Shown here piece by piece: positions 33,161 through 42,047 of a DNA stretch of 64,000 bases; the first letter of the stretch is position 1, and the number at the start of each line of letters is the position of its first letter. The DNA is taken from the NCBI GenBank assembly GCA_035540495.1, contig DATLGL010000063.1:62001-126000 (forward strand). The letters are read 5' to 3'. Origin of the DNA: DASVEG01 sp035540495 (GTDB lineage: Bacteria; Actinomycetota; Acidimicrobiia; Acidimicrobiales; CADCTF01). The translations under genes and the position numbers were made by a program. The notes under the pieces are model-generated. The model was given only the letters and a program-made list of their open reading frames with translations, did not search any database and was not told the DNA's origin.

Positions 33161-34168
33161 ATGCGACGACCGCGGCTGGCTCTGGCAATGAACCCCGCAC
33201 TGATCCGATCGGCGTTCACCGAGCCCCAGTGGACGCGCCTCCACGACCTCGCCGAGGTGGTCGACGACGAGCCGCTAGCTACGTTCACCGACGAGCGGGC
33301 AACCGCGGTGCTGCGCCGAGTCGAGGTGCTCCTCGGTCACTGGGGCTGCCCGACCCTGGATGCCCAGGCCCTGGAGAAGGCGCCGGAGCTCCGCCTGCTC
33401 GCGTACGCCGCAGGCTCGGTGAAGGAGTGGTCGACGATCACCGACGACGTGTTCGACCGGAAGGTCCTCGTGACGTCGGCCGCAGCCGCGAACGCGGTGC
33501 CGGTCGCCGAGTTCACCGTCGCCGCGATCGTCTTCGCGAACAAGGGCGTGTTCCTGGCGCGGGAGTGGCTGCGCGACCCCGATGGTCCGAAGGCGCGGCG
33601 GCCGAAGCCGGTAGGGAACTACGGGAAGCGCGTCGGCATCGTCGGCGCCTCCCATGTGGGGCGGAAGACGATCGAGTTGCTACGGCCCTTCGACCTCGAC
33701 GTCGTCGTCGCCGATCCCTATCTCGACGAGCGCGCGGCCAGCGAGATCGGTGTCCGCAAGGTGGAGCTCGACGAGCTCGTCGCGACGAGCGATGTCGTCA
33801 GCATCCACGCGCCTGATCTCCCGGAGACCCGTCACCTCGTCGGTGCTGCGCAGCTGGCGGCGATGAAGGACGGCGCGGTGTTGATCAACACCGCTCGCGG
33901 GGCGCTCGTCGACACCGAGGCGCTCGAGGCCGAGCTCGCCACCGGCCGGATCTCCGCGGTGCTCGACGTCACCGATCCGGAACCACTTCCTCGAACATCG
34001 AGACTCTACGACCTGCCGAACGTCTTCCTCACGCCCCACGTCGCCGGCTCTCAGGGATCGGAGCTGGCGCGCCTCGCCGACCTCGCGCTCGACGAGATCG
34101 AGCGGTACGTGCGGGGCGAGCCGCCGCTGCACCCGATCACGCGCGAGGCGCTGGCGAGGATCGCCTGA
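33161..34168 (+). CDS. D-2-hydroxyacid dehydrogenase family protein
   Basis: This 335-residue NAD(P)-dependent oxidoreductase has the dinucleotide motif VGIVGASHVGRKTIELL, substrate phrase NTARGALVDTEALEAEL, the Glu-containing DVTDPEPLP and the catalytic His in LTPHVAGSQGSE. The start ATG 33161 (MRRPRLALAMNP) supplies the first beta strand of the substrate domain. It is the first gene of a coupled trio: its TGA shares a base with the ATG of the isomerase gene (TGATG). The likely substrate is a sugar-derived hydroxyacid, as the two partners are carbohydrate enzymes; this is inference. Confidence 0.9.
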   Translation: MRRPRLALAMNPALIRSAFTEPQWTRLHDLAEVVDDEPLATFTDERATAVLRRVEVLLGHWGCPTLDAQALEKAPELRLLAYAAGSVKEWSTITDDVFDRKVLVTSAAAANAVPVAEFTVAAIVFANKGVFLAREWLRDPDGPKARRPKPVGNYGKRVGIVGASHVGRKTIELLRPFDLDVVVADPYLDERAASEIGVRKVELDELVATSDVVSIHAPDLPETRHLVGAAQLAAMKDGAVLINTARGALVDTEALEAELATGRISAVLDVTDPEPLPRTSRLYDLPNVFLTPHVAGSQGSELARLADLALDEIERYVRGEPPLHPITREALARIA

Positions 34169-34887
34169 TGCTCGCCGGCGTCTGCTCGGTCACCTTCCGC
34201 CACCTCGGCGTCGACGAGGTGATCGAGGTCGTCGGCGCGTCCGGCCTCGACGCGATCGAGTGGGGCGCCGACGTGCACCTCCCGCCGGGTGACCTGACCG
34301 AGGCCGAGGCGTTGCGGCGACGCGCCTGCGACGCGGGGGTCGTCTCCGCGAGCTACGGGTCGTACCTGCAGCCCGGCCGCAGCGACCCCGCCGAGGAGGC
34401 CTTTGTGCTCGAGACCGCCAAGGCGCTCGGCGCGCCGATGGTGCGGGTCTGGGCGCGGGGGAGCGACCGCTCGGCCGTCGTCGAAGGACTCGCGCGGGTG
34501 GCCGGCGCGGCCCACGCTCTCGACCTGACCGTGGCGCTCGAGTACCACCCCGGGACGTACACGGAGACGGCCGCGTCGACGCTCGCGCTCCTCGCCGACG
34601 TCGGTGCACCGAACCTCCTCACGCACTGGCAGCCCGATCCCGAGCTGACGGACGAGGACAACCTCGCGGCGCTCGAGGCCATCGCGCCGCACCTCGCGCA
34701 CCTGCACGTCTTCGCCTGGGAAGCCGACCGCTCGCGACTCGATCTGGAGGCGGGAGAGCAGTTGTGGACGAAGGCGTTCGCCGCCGCGGATGCCGTCGAC
34801 CGTGTGGCGTTCCTCGAGTTCGTCCGGAACGACGACGTGGAGCAGTTCCGCCGAGACGTCGCGACGTTGCGGTCGTGGATCGCGTGA
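34168..34887 (+). CDS. Sugar phosphate isomerase/epimerase-like TIM barrel
   Basis: This 239-residue protein belongs to the xylose isomerase-like AP endonuclease 2 superfamily. Beta strands and metal-site residues are visible: GLDAIEWGADVH, MVRVWARG, LTVALEYHPGTYTETAAS, LLTHWQPDP, HLHVFAWEAD and VAFLEFVRNDD, with Glu/His ligands at strand ends. It is slightly short for the family, so the barrel is minimal. It is coupled on both sides: TGATG with the dehydrogenase and GTGA with the glycosyltransferase fusion. The isomerised or epimerised sugar is unknown. Confidence 0.88.
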   Translation: MLAGVCSVTFRHLGVDEVIEVVGASGLDAIEWGADVHLPPGDLTEAEALRRRACDAGVVSASYGSYLQPGRSDPAEEAFVLETAKALGAPMVRVWARGSDRSAVVEGLARVAGAAHALDLTVALEYHPGTYTETAASTLALLADVGAPNLLTHWQPDPELTDEDNLAALEAIAPHLAHLHVFAWEADRSRLDLEAGEQLWTKAFAAADAVDRVAFLEFVRNDDVEQFRRDVATLRSWIA

Positions 34888-37502
34888 GCGCAGACCTCGC
34901 GACGCGATCGATCGAGTTCGTCGTCGACAACGTCGAGCGACTCGTCGCAGCCCACCTCCCCGACCTCCGCATCCCCCGGGTGTTCGCGGGTTACCCGGTC
35001 GGCCCCGATGTCCGAGCCGACCTCGCGTTCACCCTCGGTCTGCTGCTCGAAGCGGGCGTCGACTCGATCGCCGGCCGCGCGATCGCCGACGCCCTCGACC
35101 AGGTGCTGGAGCCGGTCGACGGTGCCCGCACCCACACCTTCTACAGCTATCGAGTGGCGGAGTCGCTTGCCCGCCTCGGCCGCCGGGCCGGTGATCTCGC
35201 GCCCAACCTCGCCGAGGCGTGCGACTCGACGGGTGCGGTCGCCGGACTCGACGACGGGACGCTGCCTCGCAACTACGCGTCGGTCCTCGCCCGATGCGAA
35301 GTGGCACGCATGCGCCTCGGACTGATCGACACCGACGACCCGCTGCTCGCGCGGCTCCTGTCCGACACCCGAGAGTTGCTCACGTCGAACCCGTCCGGCC
35401 ACCTCGACGATTCGCGTGCTGCGACGGGTCGCTACGACATCTACACCGCCGACGTCCGTCTGTTCACGGAGCCGTTCGCAGACCTCCTCGGTGATGCGTG
35501 GGCACCGGGCGCGCGAGAAGCCGTCCGCCTCGCCGAGAAGGTGGTGCAGTCGAACGGCGCCGCCTTCACCTGGGGCCGATCGACCGGAGCGCTGTCGGTG
35601 TGCCTGACGCTCGAACTCGCCGGGCTCGTCCACCGTCACGACCTCGGCGCCGATCGTCAGCGGTGGTCGGCGCTCGGCGACCGCGCGCTCGACCGCCTCG
35701 GAGGCTGGTTCTCCGGCGGCGTCATCACCGCCCACCAGTACCGATCGACGTACGGCTACCGCGGACCGTTCCGCCGCCTGCAGATGACCCTCGACTGCCT
35801 CGGCAAGGTGGTTGACGCGGCGCTCGCTCTTCGAGACGGCGAGCCGTCCCCCGCAGCGCCCTCGAGCGACACGTTGCCCCGACGCGACGAGTTGATCGTG
35901 CTCGACGGCGCACGCCGCGCAGCGGTCTGGTCGTACCGGTCGGAGTCGCTCGCGTTCGTGCTCCCACTGGTCGGCGCGACAACGACCGATTACCTGCCGT
36001 CGCCGGTGAACCCGGGCCTGTTCGAGGTGCCGGTCGACTCCACGCTTGCGACCGGGGTGCCGTTCGCCGTCCGCGGCGGCACCGTGTACGCGCCGGCGCT
36101 CCTGCCTGCGGAGGTCGATCACGCCGACGGCACCCTCACCGTTCGGCACTCGGGATTCTGGCCGACGGGCCTGCTCGAGGTCGGTGACGACGTCGAGCCG
36201 TTGGCGGGGGAGCGGACCGCCACGTATCGAGTCGATGGGCGGACGCTCCACGTCGAGGAGTCGCTGACGTTCGCGGGGAAGCTCCCGCACGCGCTCGCGC
36301 TGCAGGTCGCGGAACCGAAAGGGCGGCCGTTGCGGGTCGACGTCGACCTCGGCACGGCGTCAGGAGCGGTCACGACGATCGACGTGGCGGGCATCAAGGA
36401 GTGGCGCAGCTTCTGGAGCGAGATTCCGACGCTCCACCAGGTCGACATCGACCCCGCTCCGGCTGCGGCGTTCCGATGGTCGGTGACGCCCAAGTTCCGG
36501 GTGCTGACGACGGCACACGAGCACCACTACCACCGCTCGCTCTACGACCCCCTCGCTGCTGACGTCGTCGACGCGCGGTTCCCGATGGGGAAGCTGAACG
36601 ACGTCGACGCGCTGCGGGAGACGCTCTCGACGTGCGATGTCTTCCACCTCCACTGGCCCGAGTGGTTCCTGGGCGCCGACCTGGCGCGGAACGAGTGGTT
36701 CCTCGACGAGTTGCGGCGCGCCGGCGTGCGCATCGTCTGGACGCAGCACAACCTCGTCCCCCACATCCGGGATGCTCGTCTCGGACCGGTGTACCAGGCG
36801 TGGGCGAGCGCAGCCGACGCGGTGCTGCATCACAGCGAATGGGGACGCCGCCGGGTGGAGGAGCGCTACTCCTTCCACGCGGGCGCGCACCATGCGATCG
36901 TGCCCCACCCGCACTTCGGTCACCTCGCCCACGGCCGAGACGCAGAGCGGCGACGGCGGCTCGAGGCGGAGCTCGGCCTGCGCCACGACGTGATCCGCCT
37001 CGGTGTCGTCGGGGCTCCTCGGCCGGAGAAGGACGTCGGGCTGGTGCTGCGGGCGATGCGTCGCAGCCGGCGCGACGACGTCGAGCTCGTGGTGTTCTCG
37101 CTCGAGGGCAGCGAGGACGTTCCGGACGACGAACGGATCCACGCCGAGCGGTACCAGATGGTCGACCGGGATCTCTACGAAGACCGCCTCGGGCTCGTCG
37201 ACGTGCTCGTGCTCCCGTTCGCACGGGGAGAGATGCTCACGACCGGAACCGTCGGCGACGCCATAGCGCACGGCCTCCCCGCGCTGGTCTCCGACTGGGA
37301 GTTCCTCCGCGAGGTGCTCGGCGATGCCGCGATCACCTATGGCTCGAGCGAAGATGATCTCGTGGCGGCGATCGACGCTCTCGATCGCTCGCAGCTCTCG
37401 GTCGCGGCCGCGGCGAGCGCGTCGCTCCAGCATCGTTACGCGGCGTCCACCGTCGCAGAGCGGCTCCTCTCGGCGCTCGAGGTCGTAGGGTTGCGTTTGT
37501 AG
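34884..37502 (+). CDS. Fusion protein: alpha/alpha-toroid (heparinase/DUF2264-like) domain plus GT-B glycosyltransferase
   Basis: This is an 872-residue protein. Residues 1-370 are helical with toroid-type repeats (LPRNYASVLARCEVARMRLG, FTWGRSTGALSVCLTLELAG near 230, YRSTYGYRGPFRRLQM), resembling DUF2264 or polysaccharide-lyase toroids. Residues 370-530 are beta-rich, as in the sandwich that follows such toroids. Residues 535-872 form a GT4-like GT-B glycosyltransferase (HLHWPEWFLG near 588, VWTQHNLVPHIRD, GVVGAPRPEKDVGLVLRAMR near 708, TTGTVGDAIAHGLPALVSD near 786). It could trim and extend the same glycan. The GTG start overlaps the isomerase stop. Confidence 0.8.
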   Translation: MSADLATRSIEFVVDNVERLVAAHLPDLRIPRVFAGYPVGPDVRADLAFTLGLLLEAGVDSIAGRAIADALDQVLEPVDGARTHTFYSYRVAESLARLGRRAGDLAPNLAEACDSTGAVAGLDDGTLPRNYASVLARCEVARMRLGLIDTDDPLLARLLSDTRELLTSNPSGHLDDSRAATGRYDIYTADVRLFTEPFADLLGDAWAPGAREAVRLAEKVVQSNGAAFTWGRSTGALSVCLTLELAGLVHRHDLGADRQRWSALGDRALDRLGGWFSGGVITAHQYRSTYGYRGPFRRLQMTLDCLGKVVDAALALRDGEPSPAAPSSDTLPRRDELIVLDGARRAAVWSYRSESLAFVLPLVGATTTDYLPSPVNPGLFEVPVDSTLATGVPFAVRGGTVYAPALLPAEVDHADGTLTVRHSGFWPTGLLEVGDDVEPLAGERTATYRVDGRTLHVEESLTFAGKLPHALALQVAEPKGRPLRVDVDLGTASGAVTTIDVAGIKEWRSFWSEIPTLHQVDIDPAPAAAFRWSVTPKFRVLTTAHEHHYHRSLYDPLAADVVDARFPMGKLNDVDALRETLSTCDVFHLHWPEWFLGADLARNEWFLDELRRAGVRIVWTQHNLVPHIRDARLGPVYQAWASAADAVLHHSEWGRRRVEERYSFHAGAHHAIVPHPHFGHLAHGRDAERRRRLEAELGLRHDVIRLGVVGAPRPEKDVGLVLRAMRRSRRDDVELVVFSLEGSEDVPDDERIHAERYQMVDRDLYEDRLGLVDVLVLPFARGEMLTTGTVGDAIAHGLPALVSDWEFLREVLGDAAITYGSSEDDLVAAIDALDRSQLSVAAAASASLQHRYAASTVAERLLSALEVVGLRL

Positions 37503-37521
37503 CAGAGCGCTGATACAAACG
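37491..37521 (+). promoter_or_regulatory. Promoter with embedded inverted-repeat operator for the GntR operon
   Basis: The -35 TTGCGT (37491-37496) and -10 TACAAA (37514-37519) are 17 bases apart, and the -10 ends 6 bases before the GTG start at 37526, so the transcript is leaderless. A perfect 8-bp inverted repeat, CGTTTGTA (37494-37501) and TACAAACG (37514-37521), spaced by 12 bases, covers both promoter boxes. This is the expected layout for autorepression by the GntR/YtrA-type regulator two genes in. The left arm overlaps the stop codon of the preceding gene. Confidence 0.75.
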
Positions 37522-37525
37522 GGTC

Positions 37526-38350
37526 GTGGTCGGTACGGTGTTGATGGCGGCGGTCGCACCGGCGGTCGCCCTCGCCGTCCTCTGGAGAGGCTGGCGTCGC
37601 CCTGGCCACGGGTTCCTCGACGTGTGGCAGTCGAGGTTCGACGTCGAGGTTCCCGACGACGAACGTGCCTTCGTCACCACACGTCTCCTGCGCGGACGTC
37701 GCATCCGCGCTGCAGGTGTCGCCGTCGGTGTCGGCGTCGCAGGGGTTCCGTCGTACATGAACCTGATCGATCCGTCGCGCGCGGCTGACTTCGCGAACCC
37801 GCTCGTGGGCAACGCGTGGATGTTCGGCGCGACGGTCGGCGGGCTGCTCGCCGAAGCACTGGTGGTGCAACGGCCGCGCGTCCGCCGAGCCACGCTCGAG
37901 GTGCGCCGGGCTCGCGACTACACCGACCGCCGCTTCGTGATCGCGGTGTACGCGGCCGTGCCGCTGACGCTCGTGCTCGCGTCGATCTCGACGATTCTCG
38001 GCGGCCATCGCTGGTGGTTCTCGTGGTTCGGTGTCGCTGGTGCTGGCGTGGCTGCGGCGGGTGTGGCGCTCGGGCTCCGCGCCATCGTCGACCGCCCGGC
38101 ACTCGCTCCCGAAGGCATCGCTCGGGATGTCGATGACGCCCTTCGTGCAGACGGCGCGCTGCGCCTCGTCGGCACGGCCGTCGCGCTCGCTGCGATGGGA
38201 GTGTCGACAAGCCTTCCCCACGGCGCGCCCGGCGGGTGGTCGTTCGTCCACGTCGTGTTCGGGTACGTGTCGCTGCTCGGTCTCGTCTGGTGGTGGTCGC
38301 TCGCGCGCGACGTGCGCTGGAGCGTGCCGCGTGCGCGGGCGCTCACCTGA
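37526..38350 (+). CDS. Polytopic membrane protein encoded with a GntR regulator
   Basis: This 274-residue protein has about six hydrophobic helices, including AAGVAVGVGVAGVPSYMN, FVIAVYAAVPLTLVLASIST and HVVFGYVSLLGLVWWWSL. Its TGA shares the A with the ATG of the GntR gene (TGATG), the arrangement of YtrA-type regulators with the membrane proteins they control. It may be the membrane part of a stress or export system. I see no transport ATPase next to it and no motif that names the family. Confidence 0.75.
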   Translation: MVGTVLMAAVAPAVALAVLWRGWRRPGHGFLDVWQSRFDVEVPDDERAFVTTRLLRGRRIRAAGVAVGVGVAGVPSYMNLIDPSRAADFANPLVGNAWMFGATVGGLLAEALVVQRPRVRRATLEVRRARDYTDRRFVIAVYAAVPLTLVLASISTILGGHRWWFSWFGVAGAGVAAAGVALGLRAIVDRPALAPEGIARDVDDALRADGALRLVGTAVALAAMGVSTSLPHGAPGGWSFVHVVFGYVSLLGLVWWWSLARDVRWSVPRARALT

Positions 38351-38736
38351 TGGAGATCTCCGTCGACGACTCGTCGCCGGTCCCGCCGTTCGAACAGGTG
38401 AGGGCGCAAGTGGAGTACCTCGTGACGAACGGCGCTCTGAGGGCAGGCGCTCGACTCCCGACGGTTCGCCAGCTCGCGAGCGACCTCGCCCTCGCACCGA
38501 ACACCGTCGCTCGCGCCTACCGCGCCCTCGAGGAAGCGGGACTCGTCGTGACGAACGGTCGCCGCGGCACAGTCGTGGCGGACGTGGCCCTGCCGCGGCG
38601 GGCTCGGAGACGTGCCATCGAGGAAGCCGCATCTCGATACCGCGACGAGGTCATCCGGCTCGGCGGCACGTTCGACGACGCGCTGCGTGCACTCGCGTCC
38701 GTCGGCGAGGTGAAGGTGCACGGCTTCGACGGGTAG
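38350..38736 (+). CDS. GntR-family regulator, YtrA subfamily
   Basis: This 128-residue protein has an N-terminal winged helix: PPFEQVRAQVEYLVTNGALR, then LPTVRQLASDLALAPNTVAR and AYRALEEAGLVVTNGRRGT. The C-terminal extension is only about 50 residues, mostly helical, typical of the short YtrA subfamily that dimerises without a large ligand domain. It probably represses its own operon through the inverted repeat at 37494-37521. The start ATG is fixed by the TGATG overlap. Confidence 0.93.
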   Translation: MEISVDDSSPVPPFEQVRAQVEYLVTNGALRAGARLPTVRQLASDLALAPNTVARAYRALEEAGLVVTNGRRGTVVADVALPRRARRRAIEEAASRYRDEVIRLGGTFDDALRALASVGEVKVHGFDG

Positions 38737-38745
38737 ACACCTCGC

Positions 38746-39507
38746 ATGCGCCTGTTCCAACGCGTCGTCGATGCCATTGCTGCGCCGACCATCGGGGTCG
38801 CACTCGGCGCGGCGTCGTTCGCCCGTCGGGCGCGGGTCTTCCACCCCGACGGCGCTGCGTTCCAGGCGACGATCGAGCTCGACGGCGGCCGGCCCGCGGT
38901 CGGCGCCTGTGCCCTCACCGGCCCCGGCCGTCACCGCGCCGTGATCCGCCTGTCGAAGGGGATCGGTCTCCCGGGCGCGACGCCGGACATCCTCGGCTTC
39001 GCGCTCCGGATCCTCGACGCCCACGGGTCCGGCAGCCACCAGGACCTGTTGCTCGTGACGTCAGCCGCGCCCGCCGTCGGGCGGCACCTCATCCTCCCGG
39101 CGCGCGACTTCGGCGGCGGGTTCTACTCGTCGATCCTCCCGTACCGGGACGGCGACGATCTCCTGCTCTTCGCGATCCGCCCGTTGTGGGCTGACGGCGT
39201 CGACCTCGACGAGATGTCGTCGGCGCGCTTCGCCGACGTCGAGGAGCACCTGACGGCGGGACGTCTCCGCTTCGAGCTGCTGGCAGCCGACCTCACGGGC
39301 CCGTGGCAGCCCGTCGGCACGATCGACGTCGGCCGGCGCCTGTCGGAGGCCGAACAGGAAGCGCTCCGGTTCAACGTCTTCAACACCGGCGAGTCGTTAC
39401 GTCCGGCCGGCGTCATCAACGCGATGCGCCGGAGCGTCTACCGCGCGAGCCAGACGGCGCGACCGACCCCGATGGAAGACCCCACCGACAACGGCGCCGC
39501 CGCGTAG
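38746..39507 (+). CDS. Catalase-fold-like conserved protein, function unknown
   Basis: This is a 253-residue protein. Phrases such as RHRAVIRLSKGIGLPGATPD, DILGFALRILD and HQDLLLVTSAAPAVGRHLIL recall the conserved barrel of catalase-superfamily proteins (R-x-S-x-G-x-x-x-P-D-x-x-G-x-A-x-R). The catalytic haem-ligand Tyr motif of true catalases is not visible, and the length is about half of a catalase. Actinobacterial homologues often carry vague names. It follows the GntR gene by 9 bases, preceded by a TAGACA box, so it may have its own leaderless promoter. The assignment is tentative. Confidence 0.65.
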   Translation: MRLFQRVVDAIAAPTIGVALGAASFARRARVFHPDGAAFQATIELDGGRPAVGACALTGPGRHRAVIRLSKGIGLPGATPDILGFALRILDAHGSGSHQDLLLVTSAAPAVGRHLILPARDFGGGFYSSILPYRDGDDLLLFAIRPLWADGVDLDEMSSARFADVEEHLTAGRLRFELLAADLTGPWQPVGTIDVGRRLSEAEQEALRFNVFNTGESLRPAGVINAMRRSVYRASQTARPTPMEDPTDNGAAA

Positions 39508-39535
39508 CCGATTGGTGATCCCCGTCCACCTCGGG

Positions 39536-39541
39536 TAGGAC
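39536..39541 (+). promoter_or_regulatory. Leaderless -10 box for glgC
   Basis: TAGGAC lies 7 bases before the GTG start at 39549; no ribosome binding site is present. Confidence 0.45.
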
Positions 39542-39548
39542 GGCGCCC

Positions 39549-40835
39549 GTGGCGATCCATGACTGGGCGTCCGAGGGTCCGCGCCGAGGGCGCCGCGGTG
39601 AGCCGCGGGTTCTCGCGATGGTGCTGGCCGGCGGCGAGGGGAAGCGGCTCGCACCGCTGACGGCGGATCGGGCGAAGCCCGCCGTGCCCTTCGGTGGCCA
39701 CTACCGGCTCATCGACTTCGTCCTGTCGAACCTGGCCAACTCCGGGTACCTGCGCATCGTCGTCCTGACGCAGTACAAGAGCCACAGCCTCGACCTCCAC
39801 ATCAGCCGGACCTGGCGGCTCTCGACGCTGCTCGGCAACTACGTGACGCCGGTGCCGGCGCAGATGCGTCAGGGGCCCCGCTGGTTCCAGGGTTCGGCTG
39901 ACGCGATCTATCAGAACCTCAACCTCATCGGCGACGAGCAGCCCGACTACATCCTCGTGCTCGGCGCCGACCACATCTACCGGATGGACCCCCGCCAGAT
40001 GCTCGACGCGCACATCGCCTCGGGCGCGGGGGTCACGGTCGCGGGCATACGCGTTCCCCGCGACCAAGCCGACCAGTTCGGCATCATCGACCCCGGCGCC
40101 GACGGGCGGATCACGTCGTTCCTCGAGAAGCCGTCCGACCCGCCGCCGATCCCAGGATCGCCCGACGAGTCGTACGCATCGATGGGCATCTACGTCTTCT
40201 CCACCGACGTGCTGTGCCAAGCGGTCGCCGAGGACTCGATGGACGACTCGTCGAACCACGACCTCGGCGGGAACATCATCCCGATGCTCGTGAAGCAGGG
40301 CGAGGCGTTCGTCTACGACTTCAACGGCAACGAGGTACCCGGCTCGACCGACCGCGACCGCGCCTACTGGCGCGACGTCGGGACGATCGACATGTACTTC
40401 GACAGCCACATGGACCTCGTGTCGGTCCACCCCATCTTCAACCTCTACAACCTCGACTGGCCGATCTACACGAGCATGCAGGCGTTGCCGCCGGCCAAGT
40501 TCGTGTTCGAGGGCGACCGCACGGGCCACGCGCTGAACTCGATGGTCTGCCAGGGAGCGATCCTCGCCGGAGGCACCGTGCGCGAATCGGTGATCTCGCC
40601 CCTCGTCCGTGTCGAGGCCAACGCCTACGTCGAGCGGTCGGTGCTCCTCAACGGGGTGATCGTCGAGCCCGGAGCGAGCGTGAGGAACGCGATCATCGAC
40701 AAGCACGTGCGGGTGCCGCGTGGCGCCCGCATCGGGTGGGACCTCGACCTCGACCGAGAGCGGTTCACCGTCTCCGAGAACGGAGTGGTGGTCGTGGGCA
40801 AGGGCGAGGTCATCCCCGAGGGCTGGGGCGCGTAG
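39549..40835 (+). CDS. glgC: Glucose-1-phosphate adenylyltransferase
   Basis: This 428-residue enzyme makes ADP-glucose for glycogen. The nucleotidyl-transfer motif VLAGGEGKRLAPLTADRAKP, the substrate loop FGGHYRLIDFVLSNLANSG, WFQGSADAIYQNLN and HIYRMDPRQML are diagnostic. The C-terminal left-handed beta helix (VICQGAILAG-like region onward) is intact. It lies 6 bases upstream of glgA in the same direction, so the two form a glycogen operon. The start is GTG; the first 20 residues are variable. Confidence 0.95.
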   Translation: MAIHDWASEGPRRGRRGEPRVLAMVLAGGEGKRLAPLTADRAKPAVPFGGHYRLIDFVLSNLANSGYLRIVVLTQYKSHSLDLHISRTWRLSTLLGNYVTPVPAQMRQGPRWFQGSADAIYQNLNLIGDEQPDYILVLGADHIYRMDPRQMLDAHIASGAGVTVAGIRVPRDQADQFGIIDPGADGRITSFLEKPSDPPPIPGSPDESYASMGIYVFSTDVLCQAVAEDSMDDSSNHDLGGNIIPMLVKQGEAFVYDFNGNEVPGSTDRDRAYWRDVGTIDMYFDSHMDLVSVHPIFNLYNLDWPIYTSMQALPPAKFVFEGDRTGHALNSMVCQGAILAGGTVRESVISPLVRVEANAYVERSVLLNGVIVEPGASVRNAIIDKHVRVPRGARIGWDLDLDRERFTVSENGVVVVGKGEVIPEGWGA

Positions 40836-40841
40836 GCCGGC

Positions 40842-42047
40842 GTGCGCGTCGCGCTGCTCACACGAGAGTTCCCGCCCGAGGTGTACGGCGGAGCGGGGGT
40901 GCACGTCGAGTACCTCGCGGAGGAACTGGACCGCCTCGTCGATCTCGAGGTGCACGCCTTCGGCAAGGAGCGGCCGTCGTCGCTGGTGAAGGCGACATAC
41001 GAGCCGTGGAGCGCGCTCATCGACGCCTACAAGCGGCACGCCGCTGCCCTCGGAACGATGTCGGTCGATCTCGCGATGGCGCTCGCGGTGGAAGGCGCCG
41101 ACGTCGTCCACACCCACACGTGGTACGCCAACCTCGCCGGGCACCTCGCCGCGATGACCTACGACGTTCCCCACGTGATGACGTCGCACAGCCTCGAGCC
41201 GCTGCGCCCGTGGAAGGCCGAGCAGCTCGGAGGCGGCTACGCCCTGTCGTCGTGGTGCGAGCGGACGTCGATCGAAGCGGCCGACGCCGTGATCGCGGTC
41301 TCGGGCGCCATGCGCGACGACATCATCCGCTGCTACCCGAACGTCGATGCGGCCCGCGTGCAGGTGGTCCACAACGGCATCGACGTCACCCAGTACCAGA
41401 AGGACGACGCGACCGACGTCCTCGAGCGCCTGGGTGTCGAACCGGGCGAGCCGTACGCGTTCTTCGTCGGGCGCATGACGAGGCAGAAGGGGATCGTCCA
41501 CCTGCTCGACGCCGTAGCGCACATGGATGGCGATCACACGGTGGTGGTGCTGGCCTCCTCGCCCGACACGAAGGAGATCGGCGACGAGTTGCGCCAGCGA
41601 GCGGCAGAGGTGCAGGGCAAGGGCGCCCGGCTGCTCCTCGTCGAGGAGACACCGCCACGGCGCGACGTCATCCAGCTGTTCTCCCACGCCACCGTCTTCG
41701 TGTGCCCGTCGATCTACGAGCCCTTCGGTCTCGTGAACATCGAGGCGATGGCGTGCGAGACGGCGGTGGTGGCGACGGCCGTCGGCGGGATCCCCGAGAT
41801 CGTCGTGCCGGGCGAGACCGGGCTCCTCGTCGAGGTGGGGGAGGCGGACGAGCACGGCACGCCGCTCGACCGCGACGGTTTCGCGCGCCGCTTCGCCGCC
41901 GCGGTCGACGAGGTGCTCGGCGACCCGGAACGAGCGGCCGCCTTGGGCACCGCCGGGCGCGATCGCGTGCACTCGCAGTTCACGTGGCCGGCCATCGCGG
42001 AGCGCACCGTCGAGCTGTATCGATCGGTGGTCGACGGCCGCTCGTGA
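40842..42047 (+). CDS. glgA: Glycogen synthase, actinobacterial GT4-like type
   Basis: This 401-residue GT-B enzyme has an N-terminal LTREFPPEVYGGAGVHVEYL and a C-terminal donor site FGLVNIEAMACETAVVATAV followed by GGIPEIVVPGETG. VVHTHTWYANLAG and VVHNGIDVTQY are typical of the actinobacterial GlgA/GlgM group, whose members use ADP-glucose to extend glycogen or make maltose-1-phosphate. It follows glgC and overlaps the GT2 gene by 4 bases (GTGA). Which of the two reactions it performs cannot be told from sequence alone. Confidence 0.92.
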   Translation: MRVALLTREFPPEVYGGAGVHVEYLAEELDRLVDLEVHAFGKERPSSLVKATYEPWSALIDAYKRHAAALGTMSVDLAMALAVEGADVVHTHTWYANLAGHLAAMTYDVPHVMTSHSLEPLRPWKAEQLGGGYALSSWCERTSIEAADAVIAVSGAMRDDIIRCYPNVDAARVQVVHNGIDVTQYQKDDATDVLERLGVEPGEPYAFFVGRMTRQKGIVHLLDAVAHMDGDHTVVVLASSPDTKEIGDELRQRAAEVQGKGARLLLVEETPPRRDVIQLFSHATVFVCPSIYEPFGLVNIEAMACETAVVATAVGGIPEIVVPGETGLLVEVGEADEHGTPLDRDGFARRFAAAVDEVLGDPERAAALGTAGRDRVHSQFTWPAIAERTVELYRSVVDGRS

